NCBI GenBank assembly: GCA_963383645.1
Contig: OY726573.1
Span: 21,106,845-21,170,844, forward strand
Length of the DNA: 64,000 bases
Source of the DNA: Muscardinus avellanarius
Taxonomy: Eukaryota; Chordata; Mammalia; Rodentia; Gliridae
Reading direction: 5' to 3'
The notes under the pieces were generated by a model. That model did not search any database. It was not told where the DNA came from and saw nothing but the letters and a program-made list of their open reading frames with translations. A program made the translations under genes and the position numbers. Shown here piece after piece: positions 19,926 to 30,976 of the stretch. Every line of letters begins with the position of its first letter. The first letter of the stretch is position 1.

Positions 19926-19980
19926 GGTCTCTGCCTCCCAAGTGCTGGGATCTCAGGCATATGCCACCCATACCTAGCTT
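19926..19980 (-). mobile_element. SINE stub
   Basis: CTGCCTCCCAAGTGCTGGGA followed by CAGGCATATGCCACCC is a terminal left-half fragment. Confidence 0.65.
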
Positions 19981-21062
19981 ATTCTCCCTATTTTAAAGAT
20001 GAGAAAACAGGCTTTGAAGGGCAAAATCTCTGGCCCAGTGTGACTCCCAGGTCTGAATCCAGACCAGGGGTCATAGCATTTTATCTGTACTCCCACCTAC
20101 AAGGGGCTGGTGTAACCGGCTGTACTGGTCGTCAGCAGGACACTTGGCACAGGGAAGTGTCCTGGCCTTTGGCTTTGGGAAGACAGGGAGAGCAGGCAGG
20201 TGGGCACTGCCCGGCTCATGACTTGAAAGTAGGAGGGATCATATTGGCTGCAGACATCCTGGTAGCTGCTCTTCCAGCAGAGGAAGCAGCACTGCAGGCT
20301 TCTACTTTTACCCCTGCGGATGCCAACCCTACGGCTGGAGAGGAGGTCCCTTCTCCCTCTCCTGAGACAGAGAGGTGGGTGACACTCTAACCGCTGGAGT
20401 CTCCTCCTGTTTAGGGTCACAGTCACCAGGGGCACCATCACTAAGGGCTACCACTACCTGAGCCACAGACACTACCAGTGTTTCCAGTGCCTGCGTCACA
20501 TCACCATCAGTGTCACCGTCACCATTAGTATCACCAAGATCACCACCATTTCCAGTATTCTTGAAATCCTGGAAAGTTCTCTCAGTGCTCAGCTCTGCCT
20601 CAAGTTCTTCATACACGTGGCTGCTGCAGCCAGTGGGGGAGAGGGAGGAGAGGAGCCAGTGGGGGACCAGCCCCAGCCGCCACAGGTCAACACCGAGCCT
20701 CTGAGCGAGGCGTACGAGCCCTCCTCTCTCAGTAAGCTCCCAGAACCCTCTGATTTCAGTTCCCAACAGCAAAACAAGCTGTGTCTCAATGGCCTGGCCC
20801 ACATGTTCCCATGTCCTCCCCACACACTGCCTTAGACCCTTTCCTGGAGTTTCTACTCCTGGTCCACGAGGATTTCACCTGATCCGCCACCTTACAGTAT
20901 ACAGACCCTCTTCTTCTCCCATTCAACCTGCCAGCTCCCAGATCTAACCAGGAGTCAAAGTCCCATATTCTGCTAAAATATTCGCATCCACAGCTACCTA
21001 GTTATAACCCCAAGTCCTTACATCTTAACATTTTCTCAAGGAATCGCTTTTTTTAAAAAATC
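19981..21062. other. Non-repetitive stretch
   Basis: It begins with a MIR-like TTTTAAAGATGAGAAAACAGG. A region near 20,495-20,560 is rich in CACCATCA/CACCGTCA triplets and reads as an acidic repeat frame on the minus strand, which is probably simple-sequence expansion and not a gene. Confidence 0.4.
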
Positions 21063-21310
21063 GGGGCACCAGGCATGGTGGTGCACACTTGTAATTCCAA
21101 CATTTGAGAAGCTTCTGCCTGCCTTATCTATTGAGGAACTCCAAGTACTAGAGACTGGAGGATCGCAGTTCTTGGACAGCCTCAGCTACTAAGCAAGAAC
21201 CTTCGCAACTCAGTGAGACCTGTTTCAAAAATAAAAAGGACTAAAAAATAGGACTGGGGTGTAGCTCGGAGGTACAATGTCCCTGGGTTCCATCCCCAGT
21301 ATCGCAAAAG
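21063..21310 (+). mobile_element. SINE carrying a 33-bp templated insertion
   Basis: The SINE reads CCAGGCATGGTGGTGCACAC ... CATTTGAGAAG, is interrupted for about 40 bases, and resumes with GAGACTGGAGGATCGCAGTT. Bases 21,111-21,143 of the interruption are an exact reverse complement of 21,715-21,747. The rest is a normal dimer ending CCATCCCCAGTATCGC. Confidence 0.85.
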
Positions 21311-21317
21311 AAAAATT

Positions 21318-21497
21318 GGGGATTAAACCCAGGGGCATTCTACCTCCCAGCTACACCGCCAGCCCTATTTTTTATTCTTTATTTTGAAACAGGGTATTGG
21401 TAAATTGTAGAGAACTGAGGCTGGCTGTGAACCTGTGATCTTCTGTCTCAGCCTCTTAAGTACTGGGATTATAAACGTGCACCACCATGTCCAGTTC
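21318..21497 (-). mobile_element. B1-dID SINE with internal deletion
   Basis: TGGGGATTAAACCCAGGGGC ... GAAACAGGGTATTGGTAAAT ... ACGTGCACCACCATGTCCAG. Confidence 0.85.
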
Positions 21498-21504
21498 CTC
21501 CATC

Positions 21505-21613
21505 CCTTTTTTATTGAAATAGGATTTCACTAAGGTGCCAAAGCTGGCCTCGAACCTGCGATCTCCTATCTCAGCCTCCCAAGTACTAGGATTATAGACA
21601 TGTGCCACCATTC
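21505..21613 (-). mobile_element. SINE left half only
   Basis: GAAATAGGATTTCACTAAGG ... GATTATAGACATGTGCCACC. No right half follows. Confidence 0.75.
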
Positions 21614-21624
21614 ACATGAAATCA

Positions 21625-21720
21625 CTTTCCATTTTTACAGCAGCCCTGTCCTGTGGGGAAGAAAGACTCCACTGACACATGGGGAAACTGAGTCCAAGAG
21701 AGGAAGTGTCCTGCTGGAGT
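21625..21720 (-). repeat. MIR fragment
   Basis: TTTTTACAGCAGCCCTGTCC and CACATGGGGAAACTGAGTCC followed by AGAGAGGAAGTGTCC. Confidence 0.7.
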
Positions 21721-21747
21721 TCCTCAATAGATAAGGCAGGCAGAAGC
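21715..21747 (-). repeat. Source arm of a 33-bp perfect inverted repeat
   Basis: This segment is exactly complementary to 21,111-21,143 inside the SINE 570 bp upstream. It lies in non-repetitive flank, so it is the probable donor of the inserted copy. Confidence 0.95.
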
Positions 21748-22036
21748 CCAGCACAGTGGAACAAAGAGGTCTGCTGAGCCCAATTTCCAAGCGGCTCACT
21801 GACACTCTGGGCCACAGCGGGCCCTGTTTCTGACCCCACATGCAGTCCACCAGCTCCCCGTCCAGTAGGGCTCCCATGCTGAGTGTGGCTGCAGGAGGGT
21901 GGAGCTGCGGTCTGGGCAGGGCTCGGGGCCGGGCCAGCCCTTCAGGAAGTTGCCTACGTTCCTCCCTCCACTGGCTCTCACAACCTTGTGGCTATACAGC
22001 CTAGAGACCCACTCATGCTTTCAAACACCACCCACT
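21748..22036. other. Non-repetitive stretch
   Basis: No gene or repeat recognised. Confidence 0.45.
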
Positions 22037-22189
22037 AGCCTGGGTGTGGTGAGGCACGCCTGCTGAGACAGTGAGGCCCTCCACAACTCAGACCCTGTTT
22101 CAAAATAAGAATGAAAAATAGGGCTGAGGGTGTAGCTGGAAGGTAGAATGCCCTGGGTTCAATTCCCAGTACCTCAAAAAAAAAAAAAG
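22037..22189 (+). mobile_element. SINE with internally deleted left half
   Basis: AGCCTGGGTGTGGTGAGGCA jumps to GCTGAGACAGTGAGGCCC, then a full right half (GGGTGTAGCTGGAAGGTAGA, GTTCAATTCCCAGTACC). Confidence 0.8.
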
Positions 22190-22632
22190 CAAGCAAGGAA
22201 AACACCACTGTCTGGAGACACCAGAGATCCAGGAATCTAATTTAGCCCAACCGTGATTTCACCCCGCAGGCAACAACCATCACAGACAGTGCTCACACTG
22301 CGGCACCACCCTCACCTTCCACCCCACCAGAAGGCCCCGGCACCCTCAGACTCAGTGGGCCCCACCCAACTGCCAGAGGCAGGCAAGACACCTCACCTGG
22401 CCCCCTCGCAAGCACCTCCTGCACATGTGATGTTCCAAGCGCCCCAGAGCCACAGTGAGGCAGGTGGCACTCAGCCTAGCAGACTAGACTGCGATGGACA
22501 CCCAGGCTCTCTTGGGTAGTAGGTCTCTTCCTCTTTGCCTCCAAAGCAGCCCTAGGGATCCCACTGCCTGGGCAGGAATCCCAGCCCAGCCTCACACATC
22601 CTTCCCAGAGTAGGAATCAAAACATGTGATTC
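22190..22632. other. Non-repetitive stretch, no gene seen
   Basis: GC-rich with an 88-codon plus-strand frame of no recognisable content. Confidence 0.45.
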
Positions 22633-22633
22633 T

Positions 22634-22848
22634 ACCGGGCGTGGTGGCGCACGCTTGTAATCCCAGCATTCGGGAGGCTGAGACCAGAGGATCACGGTTT
22701 GCGGACAGCCTCAGCTACTTAGTGAGGCCCTCTGCAACTCAGTGAGACCCTGTTTCAAAATAAAGAATAAAAAATAGGGCAGGGGGTGTAGCTTGGAGGT
22801 CAAATACCCCTGGGTTCCATCCTCAGACCCGAAAAAAAAAAAAAAAAA
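22634..22848 (+). mobile_element. Young type A SINE with intact target-site duplication
   Basis: AAAACATGTGA flanks it at 22,619-22,629 and 22,849-22,859. CGGGCGTGGTGGCGCACGCT, CAGCATTCGGGAGGCTGAGA, ATAGGGCAGGGGGTGTAGC and CCATCCTCAGACCC mark type A. It has a long pure A tail. Confidence 0.93.
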
Positions 22849-22859
22849 AAAACATGTGA

Positions 22860-24923
22860 CACAAACCCAGAGCTCACCATCAGGACAGTAGACCCCGGCC
22901 CCCACATCAGGGAGGGCCTCTGAGCAGGTACCAAGTCACACCGCCCCACCCCAAGCACTATCTTGCCCTCACGGTCCCATCTGAAAACATGAGTGCCCAG
23001 AATTCCTTCCTGCCAGAGGACAAATGGCAAAGTGCTTTCTAAGAGGAGGAAAGAGAACCACAAAGCTGTGCCCATATGGGAAGGAGTAATTAACCAGACA
23101 AATGAAGCCCATCCTTCCCAGTCCTCCTGTGCCTTCCCCACCCTCACCCTTCACACCGACCCCACTAGCTCACTATCTTCCTCGCTGGGACACCCAGCCA
23201 CCCTCCCGGCATGCTCCCCAGTTTGACAACACCCCGGGCTCAGAAGCCTACATGAAACTGATAAGAAAAACCACTAGGCTTCTTTCTTCATCAGAGGAGA
23301 AGCTGCTGCAGCTGGTGACCAAACAAGCCCTCCCTCCACCTCAGTCGCTTTCCATCTCACTTTCTGGCCCCCTGGGAAGGAAAAGAATCTCCTTTATTGC
23401 AGATGGAGGCTGAGAGACAAAAGGTGGCCCAAGGGCCAGGCAGGAGCTGGATGCAAACCCAGCCACTCGGGCCCTGAAGAGCTAAAGGGGGAAAGAGAGG
23501 GGAGACTTCTTTGAGACAGGCACAACCCCTCCTCTCACAATTCACCCCAGAGGGAGACCAGAGCTGCAGGCAGACACCTGCTCTAAATGTGGTCATAGAC
23601 AGAGCTATGGCCATCCAGCTAGACACATGGCTCACACACAGTTGCACAGACTGTCAAGCACAGCCACACATCACATGCACACCTGCACATGAGTGTACGT
23701 ACATTTTATACACATACATACACATTCGGAAATAAGCTGACACACACATACACATATGCAAGAACATGCTGACACAGAAACACACATTCAACTACTGTCA
23801 CATCATCACACCCACACTGACAGCCAGCTCTGCCTAGATCCCTGGCAGAGTGCACCCCTGGGACAGTAAGAAAGAGCTTCTGGTCTCCATGCCCTGGCGT
23901 CTTCATGCCTAGTCCCCCCAGCAACTGGAAATGTACCCTACAGATCCAGGTCTCAGGCATGAACTGAGCTCCTCCATCCCCAGGAGAGCCAAGGCACTCA
24001 ACAAGACTCCACCTCCAAGTTCACCCCATCAATCACCCTTTCATCCTTCACCCACCATCCAAAGCCCCCAAAGGAGACGCTGCGCTTCCTGCCAAACATG
24101 GTGGTGGCTGCAGGGCCCCAGGTCCAGGGATGTCCCCAGGGCTATTAGCGAGAGGGCCGTGGTGCAGCAGAGCTGGAGGCCAGGGTGCAGGGCCAGGGCG
24201 GGGCAACAGGCCAGGAACCTCCCTCCTAGCCTGCCCCCCAACCGAGCTTCCTGTGGGTGAGGCTGCATGGCCAGGAGGTGTGTCCGCCTGGAGGTACCAA
24301 AGCAAGCCAGGGAGGTCATGAAGGGCAGCTTCCCCACCCCCAGAGGAACCCACAGCTCCGGAAGGGGCTCAGCTGGCAGATTGCACCACAGCCCCATTTG
24401 GCAGAGGGGCCCACACAGCCTTGGCTTCCCGAAACTCAGAGGAAGTCACAGGATTCCTACACCCCTGCTTGGGAAAGAAGGAGGGACCTAGCTGAAAGCC
24501 AGGAGCCCTGATGACTGGGGGTCCTCACACCACTCTGTGGGGCTACTGGAAACAGGAACCTTTGCCTGCTGCTCCACCGGGGCTGGGCATGTATCAGACA
24601 AACCAGCCGCACACAGTTAATTGCAGTGGGCACAGGGGGACGGGGCGTACAGGAGGGTGTGTACACATGCACATACACACACAGCACACAAAGGCACACA
24701 CGAACATATGCATGTTCACACACAAGTCATCAGACACCTGCACATACACTCAAGCACACACTCACATGTAGGCCTGTGTAGACTTTAATAGAGACACTGC
24801 ACATTCCTCTCATTTTCTTACAAATCTCCATCTAGACACGTGCAGGCATAGGTGCCCACACTGAAACACACATGTGCACACTTGGAATAAACACGTACCT
24901 GCCAGGTGTCTTCTATTTTTCTT
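22860..24923. other. 2.1-kb non-repetitive block with CA-rich patches
   Basis: Diffuse CACACA/CATACA tracts occur at 23,620-23,810 and 24,655-24,770. Overlapping open frames on both strands are long only because of composition. I see no domain or convincing exon. Confidence 0.45.
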
Positions 24924-25125
24924 TGTGGTATTGGGGATGGAACCCAGGGGCATTCAACCTCCAGGCTACATTCCAAGACCTTTTTTATATTTTATTTGGA
25001 AACAGGGTCTCACTAAGTTGCTGAAAGCCTCACTAAGTAGCTGAGGCTGGCTTTGAACCTGTGCGATCCTCCTGTCTCAGCCTCCCAAGCGCTGGGATTA
25101 CAAGTGTGCGCCACCACACCTGGCT
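24924..25125 (-). mobile_element. Type B SINE
   Basis: GTATTGGGGATGGAACCCAG ... TTTGGAAACAGGGTCTCACT ... CAAGCGCTGGGATTACAAGT. CCAGGTG occurs on both sides as a probable short duplication. Confidence 0.88.
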
Positions 25126-25177
25126 TACCAGGTGCCTTTGCATGTGCATACACAATATATAGCTGCCCTCCGTCAAA

Positions 25178-25230
25178 CTCAAGAAGTAGAGTAATAAAGC
25201 ACTCAAGAAGTAGAGTAAATAGAGTAATAA
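25178..25230 (+). repeat. Short direct duplication
   Basis: ACTCAAGAAGTAGAGTAA occurs at 25,179 and again at 25,201, followed by a partial third TAGAGTAATAAA. Confidence 0.85.
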
Positions 25231-25378
25231 AACTGCTGTGGCTGCCATCACTGGCCTCTCCCTGCTTCCTCAGCCCCACAGTGTTTTGCTGTCACTGTGG
25301 TGATCAGAGGCTCTGTGCTGAGATGCCAGGGGTCAGCCCCAGGTCATGGCTAACATCACAGGATTTTTTTTTCTCTCT

Positions 25379-25380
<2 letters not shown>

Positions 25381-25409
<29 letters not shown>

Positions 25410-25460
25410 GGTGCTGGGGTTTGAGCCAGGAGCATTCTACCTCCAGGGTACACCAGTGGC
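25381..25460 (-). mobile_element. SINE right half only, long T tract
   Basis: About 29 T residues then GGTGCTGGGGTTTGAGCCAG and CATTCTACCTCCAGGGTACA. The left half is missing (5' truncation). Confidence 0.75.
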
Positions 25461-25989
25461 TTCCTACTGGATGTCCACTCCAGAGAGCTGCCAGTGCATT
25501 GCACCCTACTGCACCCATCCCACCCAGTCCAGCCCAGGAGATTCTCAACAGATCCTGTGGATACTTTGGGTCCTGACCACTCTGCCTCACTTTGGCCTCC
25601 CTGGGAGAGAAACACCTTTGCCCCCAGGGGCAGGAGTGATTCCTAGAGCTAATGAGGACATCCACTGTCTAGGCCCAGGGATAGATTCAGAAGACCCGAG
25701 CAGACCAGTCTACTTCTCCCAGGATGGGAGTGGGAAACATGAGAAAGTTTCAAGTTGTAAAGGTATCATCTATCCAGGTTGTGCCAGTATTGGGAAGAGG
25801 CATCGAAATGTATTAATGTGCTGGTATTGGAAAATTGCTTTGATAATTTCCAAAGTGTAAAATCTAGTCAGAGCTTAGGTGCTGTGCTAGCACTCAGACA
25901 GGGAGGGGGCTACAGCGATTACAATGCAGAGTTCCTCTCTGTCTTTGCCCTTCATTCTAATCATTAACCTATAGTAAAAGCCTTAGAGT
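25461..25989. other. Non-repetitive stretch
   Basis: No gene seen. The 3' part may belong to the LTR-like element that follows, but its upstream edge cannot be placed. Confidence 0.4.
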
Positions 25990-26475
25990 CAACTGAAGCC
26001 ATTAGCCCTAAAACTACAATAGAGGTGCCTCTGTTTACCTCCTCTCCTCTGGGATCCGGCCTGGGTATAGGAAAGGTAAACTTTGTGTGGGGCTTCAAAG
26101 CACCCTAGTTGATGAGCAACCAATGCTGCCCAATACAATAGACGAGGGCCAGGTAGATTCTTGACCCTTGCACTTGGGAAGTGCACTGTCTGGAGACAAA
26201 GAGGCAGCACCTGGCTAAGGAATAACTAACTAGCCCATTGCCTTGGTAACGCCGATGAGGAAGATACCAATACAAAATCTATTTAAGGGTTGAGGTCCCC
26301 AAAAGGGGCCGGAGTTCCATTTTCGGGCTCCCCAGCATGCGGGTCAGCATGCTGCTTTTTCTCTTCTCTATCTCCTACTGATCTATTTCCTACTAATTTT
26401 GTAATAAAGATTTGTTAAAGCTGCACTGAGCTGCCCATTAATTTTTCTATTCAACCAACCTTAGTTGAATAAGAA
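25990..26475 (+). mobile_element. Probable solitary LTR (boundaries approximate)
   Basis: A promoter-like ACCAATACAAAAT and CTATTTAAGGG near 26,265-26,288 is followed by TTTTCGGGCTCCCCAGC, then GTAATAAAGATTTGTTAAAG about 115 bases later. A TATA-like box, a short transcribed stretch and an AATAAA are the U3-R-U5 layout of an LTR. No internal retroviral genes are nearby. The ends and target duplication are not clear. A non-LTR promoter plus poly(A) fortuity is possible. Confidence 0.5.
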
Positions 26476-26497
26476 CCCCACCATTTCAAACTGTAAC

Positions 26498-26677
26498 ACA
26501 GGTGTGGGGGAGCACACTTGAAATCCCAGTACTCGGGAGGCTGAGATAGGAGTACTTAGTGAGGCCCTTTGCAACTTAGTGAGATCTTGTTTCAAAATAA
26601 AGAATAAAAAGTAGGGCTGGGGATGTAGCTTGGAGGTAGAATGCCCCTGGTTCCATCCCCAGTAACACAAAAAAAAA
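26498..26677 (+). mobile_element. SINE with deleted left-half core
   Basis: ACAGGTGTGGGGGAGCACAC, CAGTACTCGGGAGGCTGAGA then directly AGTACTTAGTGAGGCCC, and a right half GGGATGTAGCTTGGAGGTAG. Confidence 0.8.
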
Positions 26678-26698
26678 ATAATAAAAATAAAATAAAAT

Positions 26699-26765
26699 AG
26701 ATCTTCTAGGGGCATAGCTCACAATAGAACCCCCTGACTTTAATTTCCAATACCAAGAAAAAAGT
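26699..26765 (+). mobile_element. Orphan SINE right half
   Basis: GATCTTCTAGGGGCATAGCTC ... CTTTAATTTCCAATACC is a degraded ID-like half. Confidence 0.6.
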
Positions 26766-27696
26766 ATCCTGAGCTCCTGGATCCAGCTGTGCTAGAAGCC
26801 AGTTGACCCCTGGGCACATAAGAACCAGCAACACACTCCTTTATTCCTGAAGCTGGTAAGAGTTAGATTTCTCTCTCCACTGAGTGAGCACAGAGGGGAG
26901 AGTGAGCAGCCTGGCTGGGGTAGAAGCACCAGGGCAAGCTAGAGGCAGCACCCACCTGGGCCAGGGTTGCTGCAGCAGGTCACAAAGGTTACAAAGAACA
27001 GACTCCATCCTGCAAACTGACTTTTACCAGTGAGGGAATTTGGAAGTGAGCTCATCTCCAGGGTGTTCACTGAGGTGCTTTCATGTGTAAGAGAAAGAGG
27101 TGGGGTGACAGTTCAACAGACTGTGGCACACCCCACCACCCACATCAACCATGTGTGAGCATTGCCCATCACACCTATTCTAGGGCAAGAGGAGGTGGGC
27201 AGATGCTTTCACCCAGGGCCCCATGGTCTATGGAGACACACATGGACCAAGTGGTACCCAAACCAGGAAGGACTTCAGCCCAGGCCCAAACCTCTAAAGG
27301 GCGGCAGGGCCACCCAGAGACCAGATAGGAGGTGAATCTCAAGGCCTCAGCTGCTGCCACCCTCGGGCTGGCTTCTGCCACCTGGGATTCTGATCCCTGA
27401 CGGTCAAAAAGGACACTCATGGGATGCAGACACCTACCCAAGGAGCAGCAGCCCGAGGCACTAAACAAGAAAATACATAACTCACCCAGACTTTCCCAGT
27501 GCCACCGGATCAGGAAACTCGGAGAGGCTGGAGGGACCCAGATTTCATGTGCCCCCGGCTGAGGTCTGGGGGAGGAGAGTTACCCACAGGGCTTCTCATT
27601 TTACTCCTGGAGCTCTGGAGGAGGGTGAGAGCCCTTCTAAAGCCGTCCCCACTCGCCTCTGCTCAACTCTCAGTCTCCCAAGTTTTTGTGGGGGGA
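26766..27696. other. Non-repetitive stretch
   Basis: One minus-strand segment (about 27,484-27,563) is open in one frame and is followed by a good donor (CTGG/GTGAGT) at its low-coordinate end. Its reading phase does not match the other candidate exons, so I leave it uncalled. Confidence 0.4.
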
Positions 27697-27892
27697 ATAC
27701 TGAGGATCAAATCCAGGAATATTTTTACCTCTGAGCTACACCCTCAGTCCTGTTTTATTTTTTATTCTGAAATAGAGTTGCTCAGTTGCTGAGGGCCTCA
27801 CTAAGTTGCTAAGGCTGGCCTGGAACCTGGAATCCTCCTGTCTCCGTCTCCGAAGTACTAGGACTACAGGCCTGTACCATGGCACCTGGCTC
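27697..27892 (-). mobile_element. Old B1-dID SINE
   Basis: ATACTGAGGATCAAATCCAG ... TGAAATAGAGTTGCTCAGTT ... GGACTACAGGCCTGTACC. Confidence 0.8.
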
Positions 27893-27894
27893 AG

Positions 27895-28040
27895 TCACCT
27901 AAGCTTTGAAGTTGTGCAACCTCAAACAAGTTACCGAACCTCAGTGTCCTCCTCTGTAATATGGAGCAGCTCACGAAGTTATCAATGAGTGTGAACACTT
28001 GGCACAGGACTACGGGAACTGTTCTAATTACTATCTGCTA
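27895..28040 (+). repeat. MIR SINE remnant
   Basis: TGTGCAACCTCAAACAAGTTA, CCTCAGTGTCCTCCTCTGTA and ATTACTATCTGCTATG follow forward MIR order. Confidence 0.7.
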
Positions 28041-28334
28041 TGATTCCCCTGCCCCGCCTCAGTTCCATTCAGCTTCCTGTTGCCCTTACTCTGGCGCCTT
28101 GGTTCCTCTTCCTTCTGGGGGTGGATGTGAAGAGACCATTTACTCTCAGGAATGGGCTGTGAGCCAAGGAAAAGGGAAGCATGCTGAGAGCCAGCCCAGC
28201 CCTCCTTCCCCACCAAGCACGGCCCAGCTCCCTCCACGGCCTTGCTGACTTGGCAGCCACCGTAGAGGTGAGGAAGAGTTACGGTGGGTGCCGGGGGAGT
28301 CTGTGGGTTCTCCTCAGTCAGCACAACGCTAACC

Positions 28335-28450
28335 ACTTTCCTCCTTTCAGACACATATCCACCACCACTGTAATCCCCATGTTATAGATGGGGACGCAGA
28401 GGCTGCGGGAGTTAAGAAACTCCATGAAATTCCCCCTGCAGTGGAGACAG
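28335..28450 (-). repeat. MIR fragment
   Basis: GTAATCCCCATGTTATAGAT and GGGGACGCAGAGGCTGCG followed by GGAGTTAAGAAACTCC. Confidence 0.7.
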
Positions 28451-28539
28451 AGCTGTCCTCGGCCATTGCTGATCTGCACAGGTAGGTATCAATCACACCG
28501 ACAAGGCTGCCTCACTGAATCTGGAACCTTCAAAAATGC

Positions 28540-28620
28540 ACGATTCATGTTGTGCCCATTTTACAGATGAGAAAGCTAAGGCCCTCAAAGCAAACAGTAG
28601 ACCACTAGTGAGGAGAGAAC
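28540..28620 (-). repeat. MIR fragment
   Basis: TGCCCATTTTACAGATGAGA followed by AAGCTAAGGCCCTCAAAG. Confidence 0.7.
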
Positions 28621-29157
28621 AATGATGAATGGGCCTGACACCTGCCCAGATGGGCCCCAGCCTCCCCGAGCTGTTCCTCAACCAGCCCCAGGGCCTGCTG
28701 TGGGTCATTAATCACAAGGCCCCAGATCCCCTGCGGGTGTTCCTAGAGGGCCAGCCAAGTGGACAAGTCCCACCCAAGCTCCTGGAAACCCACTTGGCTC
28801 TGGCAGCAGCCAGAGGAGAGGCAGCCCATGCCCCTGTCAGCCACAGCTGCTCCGTCATGCCCCAGGCCCTAGGGCAAGAAGGGACAGTGGGGTTTCCTCT
28901 GCTTGGGCAGCACAAACCTCACAGCTGCCAGTGAGAGTCGAGGGATGAGGCCAGTTCCTTTCCCAGGCATGAGCAGTTACAGGAAGTTCAGGAAACAGAT
29001 GCTCGTAGAAAAGCAGGCACTCGACCACCCAGCCTAGATCATCCCCGCCCAGACAGCATGAGATGGCACCAGAAATGGCCCTGCAGAGAGGCGCTCTCAA
29101 CCCGTTGCATTTTGAGCAGATCCCCTAGTTTTTGGAGGGTTGTTTTGTTTTAATTTT
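28621..29157. other. Non-repetitive stretch, no gene seen
   Basis: Proline-rich open frames on the plus strand reflect composition. Nothing is recognised. Confidence 0.4.
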
Positions 29158-29220
29158 TACTAAAAATTGAACCAAGGGATGTTCTACAACCCCAGCCCAA
29201 GTGATAGCCCTAGCCTACTT
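29158..29220 (-). mobile_element. SINE right-half remnant
   Basis: TACTAAAAATTGAACCAAGG ... CTACAACCCCAGCCC. It is degraded and abuts the next reverse SINE. Confidence 0.6.
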
Positions 29221-29237
29221 TATTTTATTTTATTTTA

Positions 29238-29425
29238 TTCGTGTTACTGGGGATGGAACCCAGGAGCATTCTATCTCTAAGCTATACTCCCAGCCCTATT
29301 TTTTTTTTTTGTTTGTTTGTTTGTTTGGAACAGGATCTCACTAAATTTCTGAGGCTGGACTTAAACTGGGATCCTCCTGTCTCAGCTCCTAAGTACTGGG
29401 GTTAGAGGTGTGCACCGCCACGCTG
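29238..29425 (-). mobile_element. Old B1-dID SINE
   Basis: GTTACTGGGGATGGAACCCAG ... GGAACAGGATCTCACTAAAT ... AGAGGTGTGCACCGCCACG, with a (GTTT)n expansion in the linker. Confidence 0.8.
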
Positions 29426-29866
29426 TGCCCACCTACTTTCCTGAGGCTGTAGTCTACCACTCATCTCCCTTTGTAAGCCAGGTAAGGATAAAGACCAAGT
29501 CAGAGAAAGACTCTCCAATCTCCAGGGAAATGGCAGAGTAGGCGTTAAGAGCACCAACCCACATCTGTTAGGAATCCACACCTTGGGGTCAAGATAAAAC
29601 AGTGCCCAGCACGGGCACTTTCCCACCTGCCCATCCCAGGGCCAGACTGAATGCCCCACTGCACAAGTTCTGAAAAGCAAGACAGTAAGAACAACTAACC
29701 ACAAGAGGCCTGCTTATGAAAACTGGGTTCCAAGAGCAGGGTGCAGACTGGCGTGTTCAGTACGATGAGTCTACCAAGAGAGTAGCTAGCAATGCATGGC
29801 TGTGGGCTAAAGAAACAACACGTTTTTATCTCAATTAAAATTTTAAAATAATAATAATGATAAAAA
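29426..29866. other. Non-repetitive stretch, no gene seen
   Basis: A 100-codon minus-strand frame (29,402-29,704) overlaps SINE sequence and has no recognisable content. Confidence 0.45.
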
Positions 29867-29867
29867 G

Positions 29868-30300
29868 TGAGCTAGGTGTGATGGCACATGCTTGTAATCC
29901 TAGTACTTGGGAGGCTGAGACAAAAGGATTGTGGTTCGCAGCCAGTCTCAGCTACTTAGTGAGGACCTCCCCAACTTAGTGACACCCTGTTTCAAAATAA
30001 AGAATTAGTTGAAAGTGGTGGCGCACGCTTGTAATCCCCGCGCTTGGGAGGCTGCGACAGGAGGATCGCACAGGTTCGAAGCCAGCCTCAGCTACTTAGT
30101 GAGGCTCTCAGCAACTTAGTGAGACCCTGTTTCCAAAAGTAGGTCTGGGAGTATATCCCAGAGGTAGAAAGCCTCTGGGTTCCACCCCCAGTACCACCAA
30201 AAAATAATAATAATAATAAAAAATAAAGAATTAAAAATGGGGATGTGGGTGTAACTCGGAGGTAGAATGTGCCTGGATTCAATCCCCACTACCAAAAATA
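29868..30300 (+). mobile_element. Outer SINE with SINE in its linker
   Basis: The left half (AGCTAGGTGTGATGGCACAT ... TCAAAATAAAGAATTA) ends at 30,006. The right half (GGGTGTAACTCGGAGGTAGA ... TTCAATCCCCACTACC) resumes near 30,237. Confidence 0.85.
30007..30224 (+). mobile_element. Type B SINE nested in the linker
   Basis: The duplication AAAGAATTA is at 29,998-30,006 and 30,225-30,233. Markers: CCCGCGCTTGGGAGGCTGCG, TAGGTCTGGGAGTATATCC, GGGTTCCACCCCCAGTACC. Confidence 0.9.
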
Positions 30301-30324
30301 ATAATAATAATTTAGTAGTAGTAA

Positions 30325-30360
<36 letters not shown>

Positions 30361-30372
30361 TAGTAGTAGTAA
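30301..30372 (+). repeat. (TAA)n(TAG)n trinucleotide repeat
   Basis: TAATAATAAT then about 18 TAG units with two variants, grown from a SINE tail. Confidence 0.95.
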
Positions 30373-30494
30373 GTAATAAAGGTATTACTTTTACCCATCA
30401 GGTTACAAAGGTTAAAGAAAACCAACCTTAAGTATGATGTGAGAATCTAAGGAAACAGGCACTCCATTAGTGTGTAGATATTTGGTCACATCTC

Positions 30495-30927
30495 TGTGAT
30501 GGTTAAATTTATGTGCCAACATGACTGGGCTGAGATGCCCAGGCAGCTGGTAAAACATGATGTCTGGGTGTGCCCATGAAGGTGTTTCTGGAAGAGGTTA
30601 GCATCTGAATTGGTGGACTGTGGTCACCTTCACCAGGGCAGGTGGACATCATCCAGCCCACTGAGGATCAGATAAGGACAAAAGCGTTGCGGAGTTGGGA
30701 GGCAAATTCACTCCTGGGTCGGCCTTAACCCTTGGACTAGAACAATACCACTGGCTTTTCTGGGTCTCTGACTTACACATGGCAGATCCTGGGACTTCTC
30801 AACCTCCAGAGTCACATGAGCCAAACCCTCAGAATAAATCTTTTTCTATAGACATAGATCCATGTATGTGTATATACACATACACGCACGCGGACACACA
30901 CACACACACACAGATAGGAATGTCTAC

Positions 30928-30976
<49 letters not shown>

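Noticed and set aside
20329..20823. 164-codon minus frame with acidic Gly/Asp run
   Set aside because: The run comes from a degenerate CACCATCAC triplet tract; no splice signals support it.
27484..27563. Possible minus-strand exon ending CTGG/GTGAGT
   Set aside because: Open only in a phase that does not fit the other candidates; the acceptor is ordinary and the peptide unrecognised.
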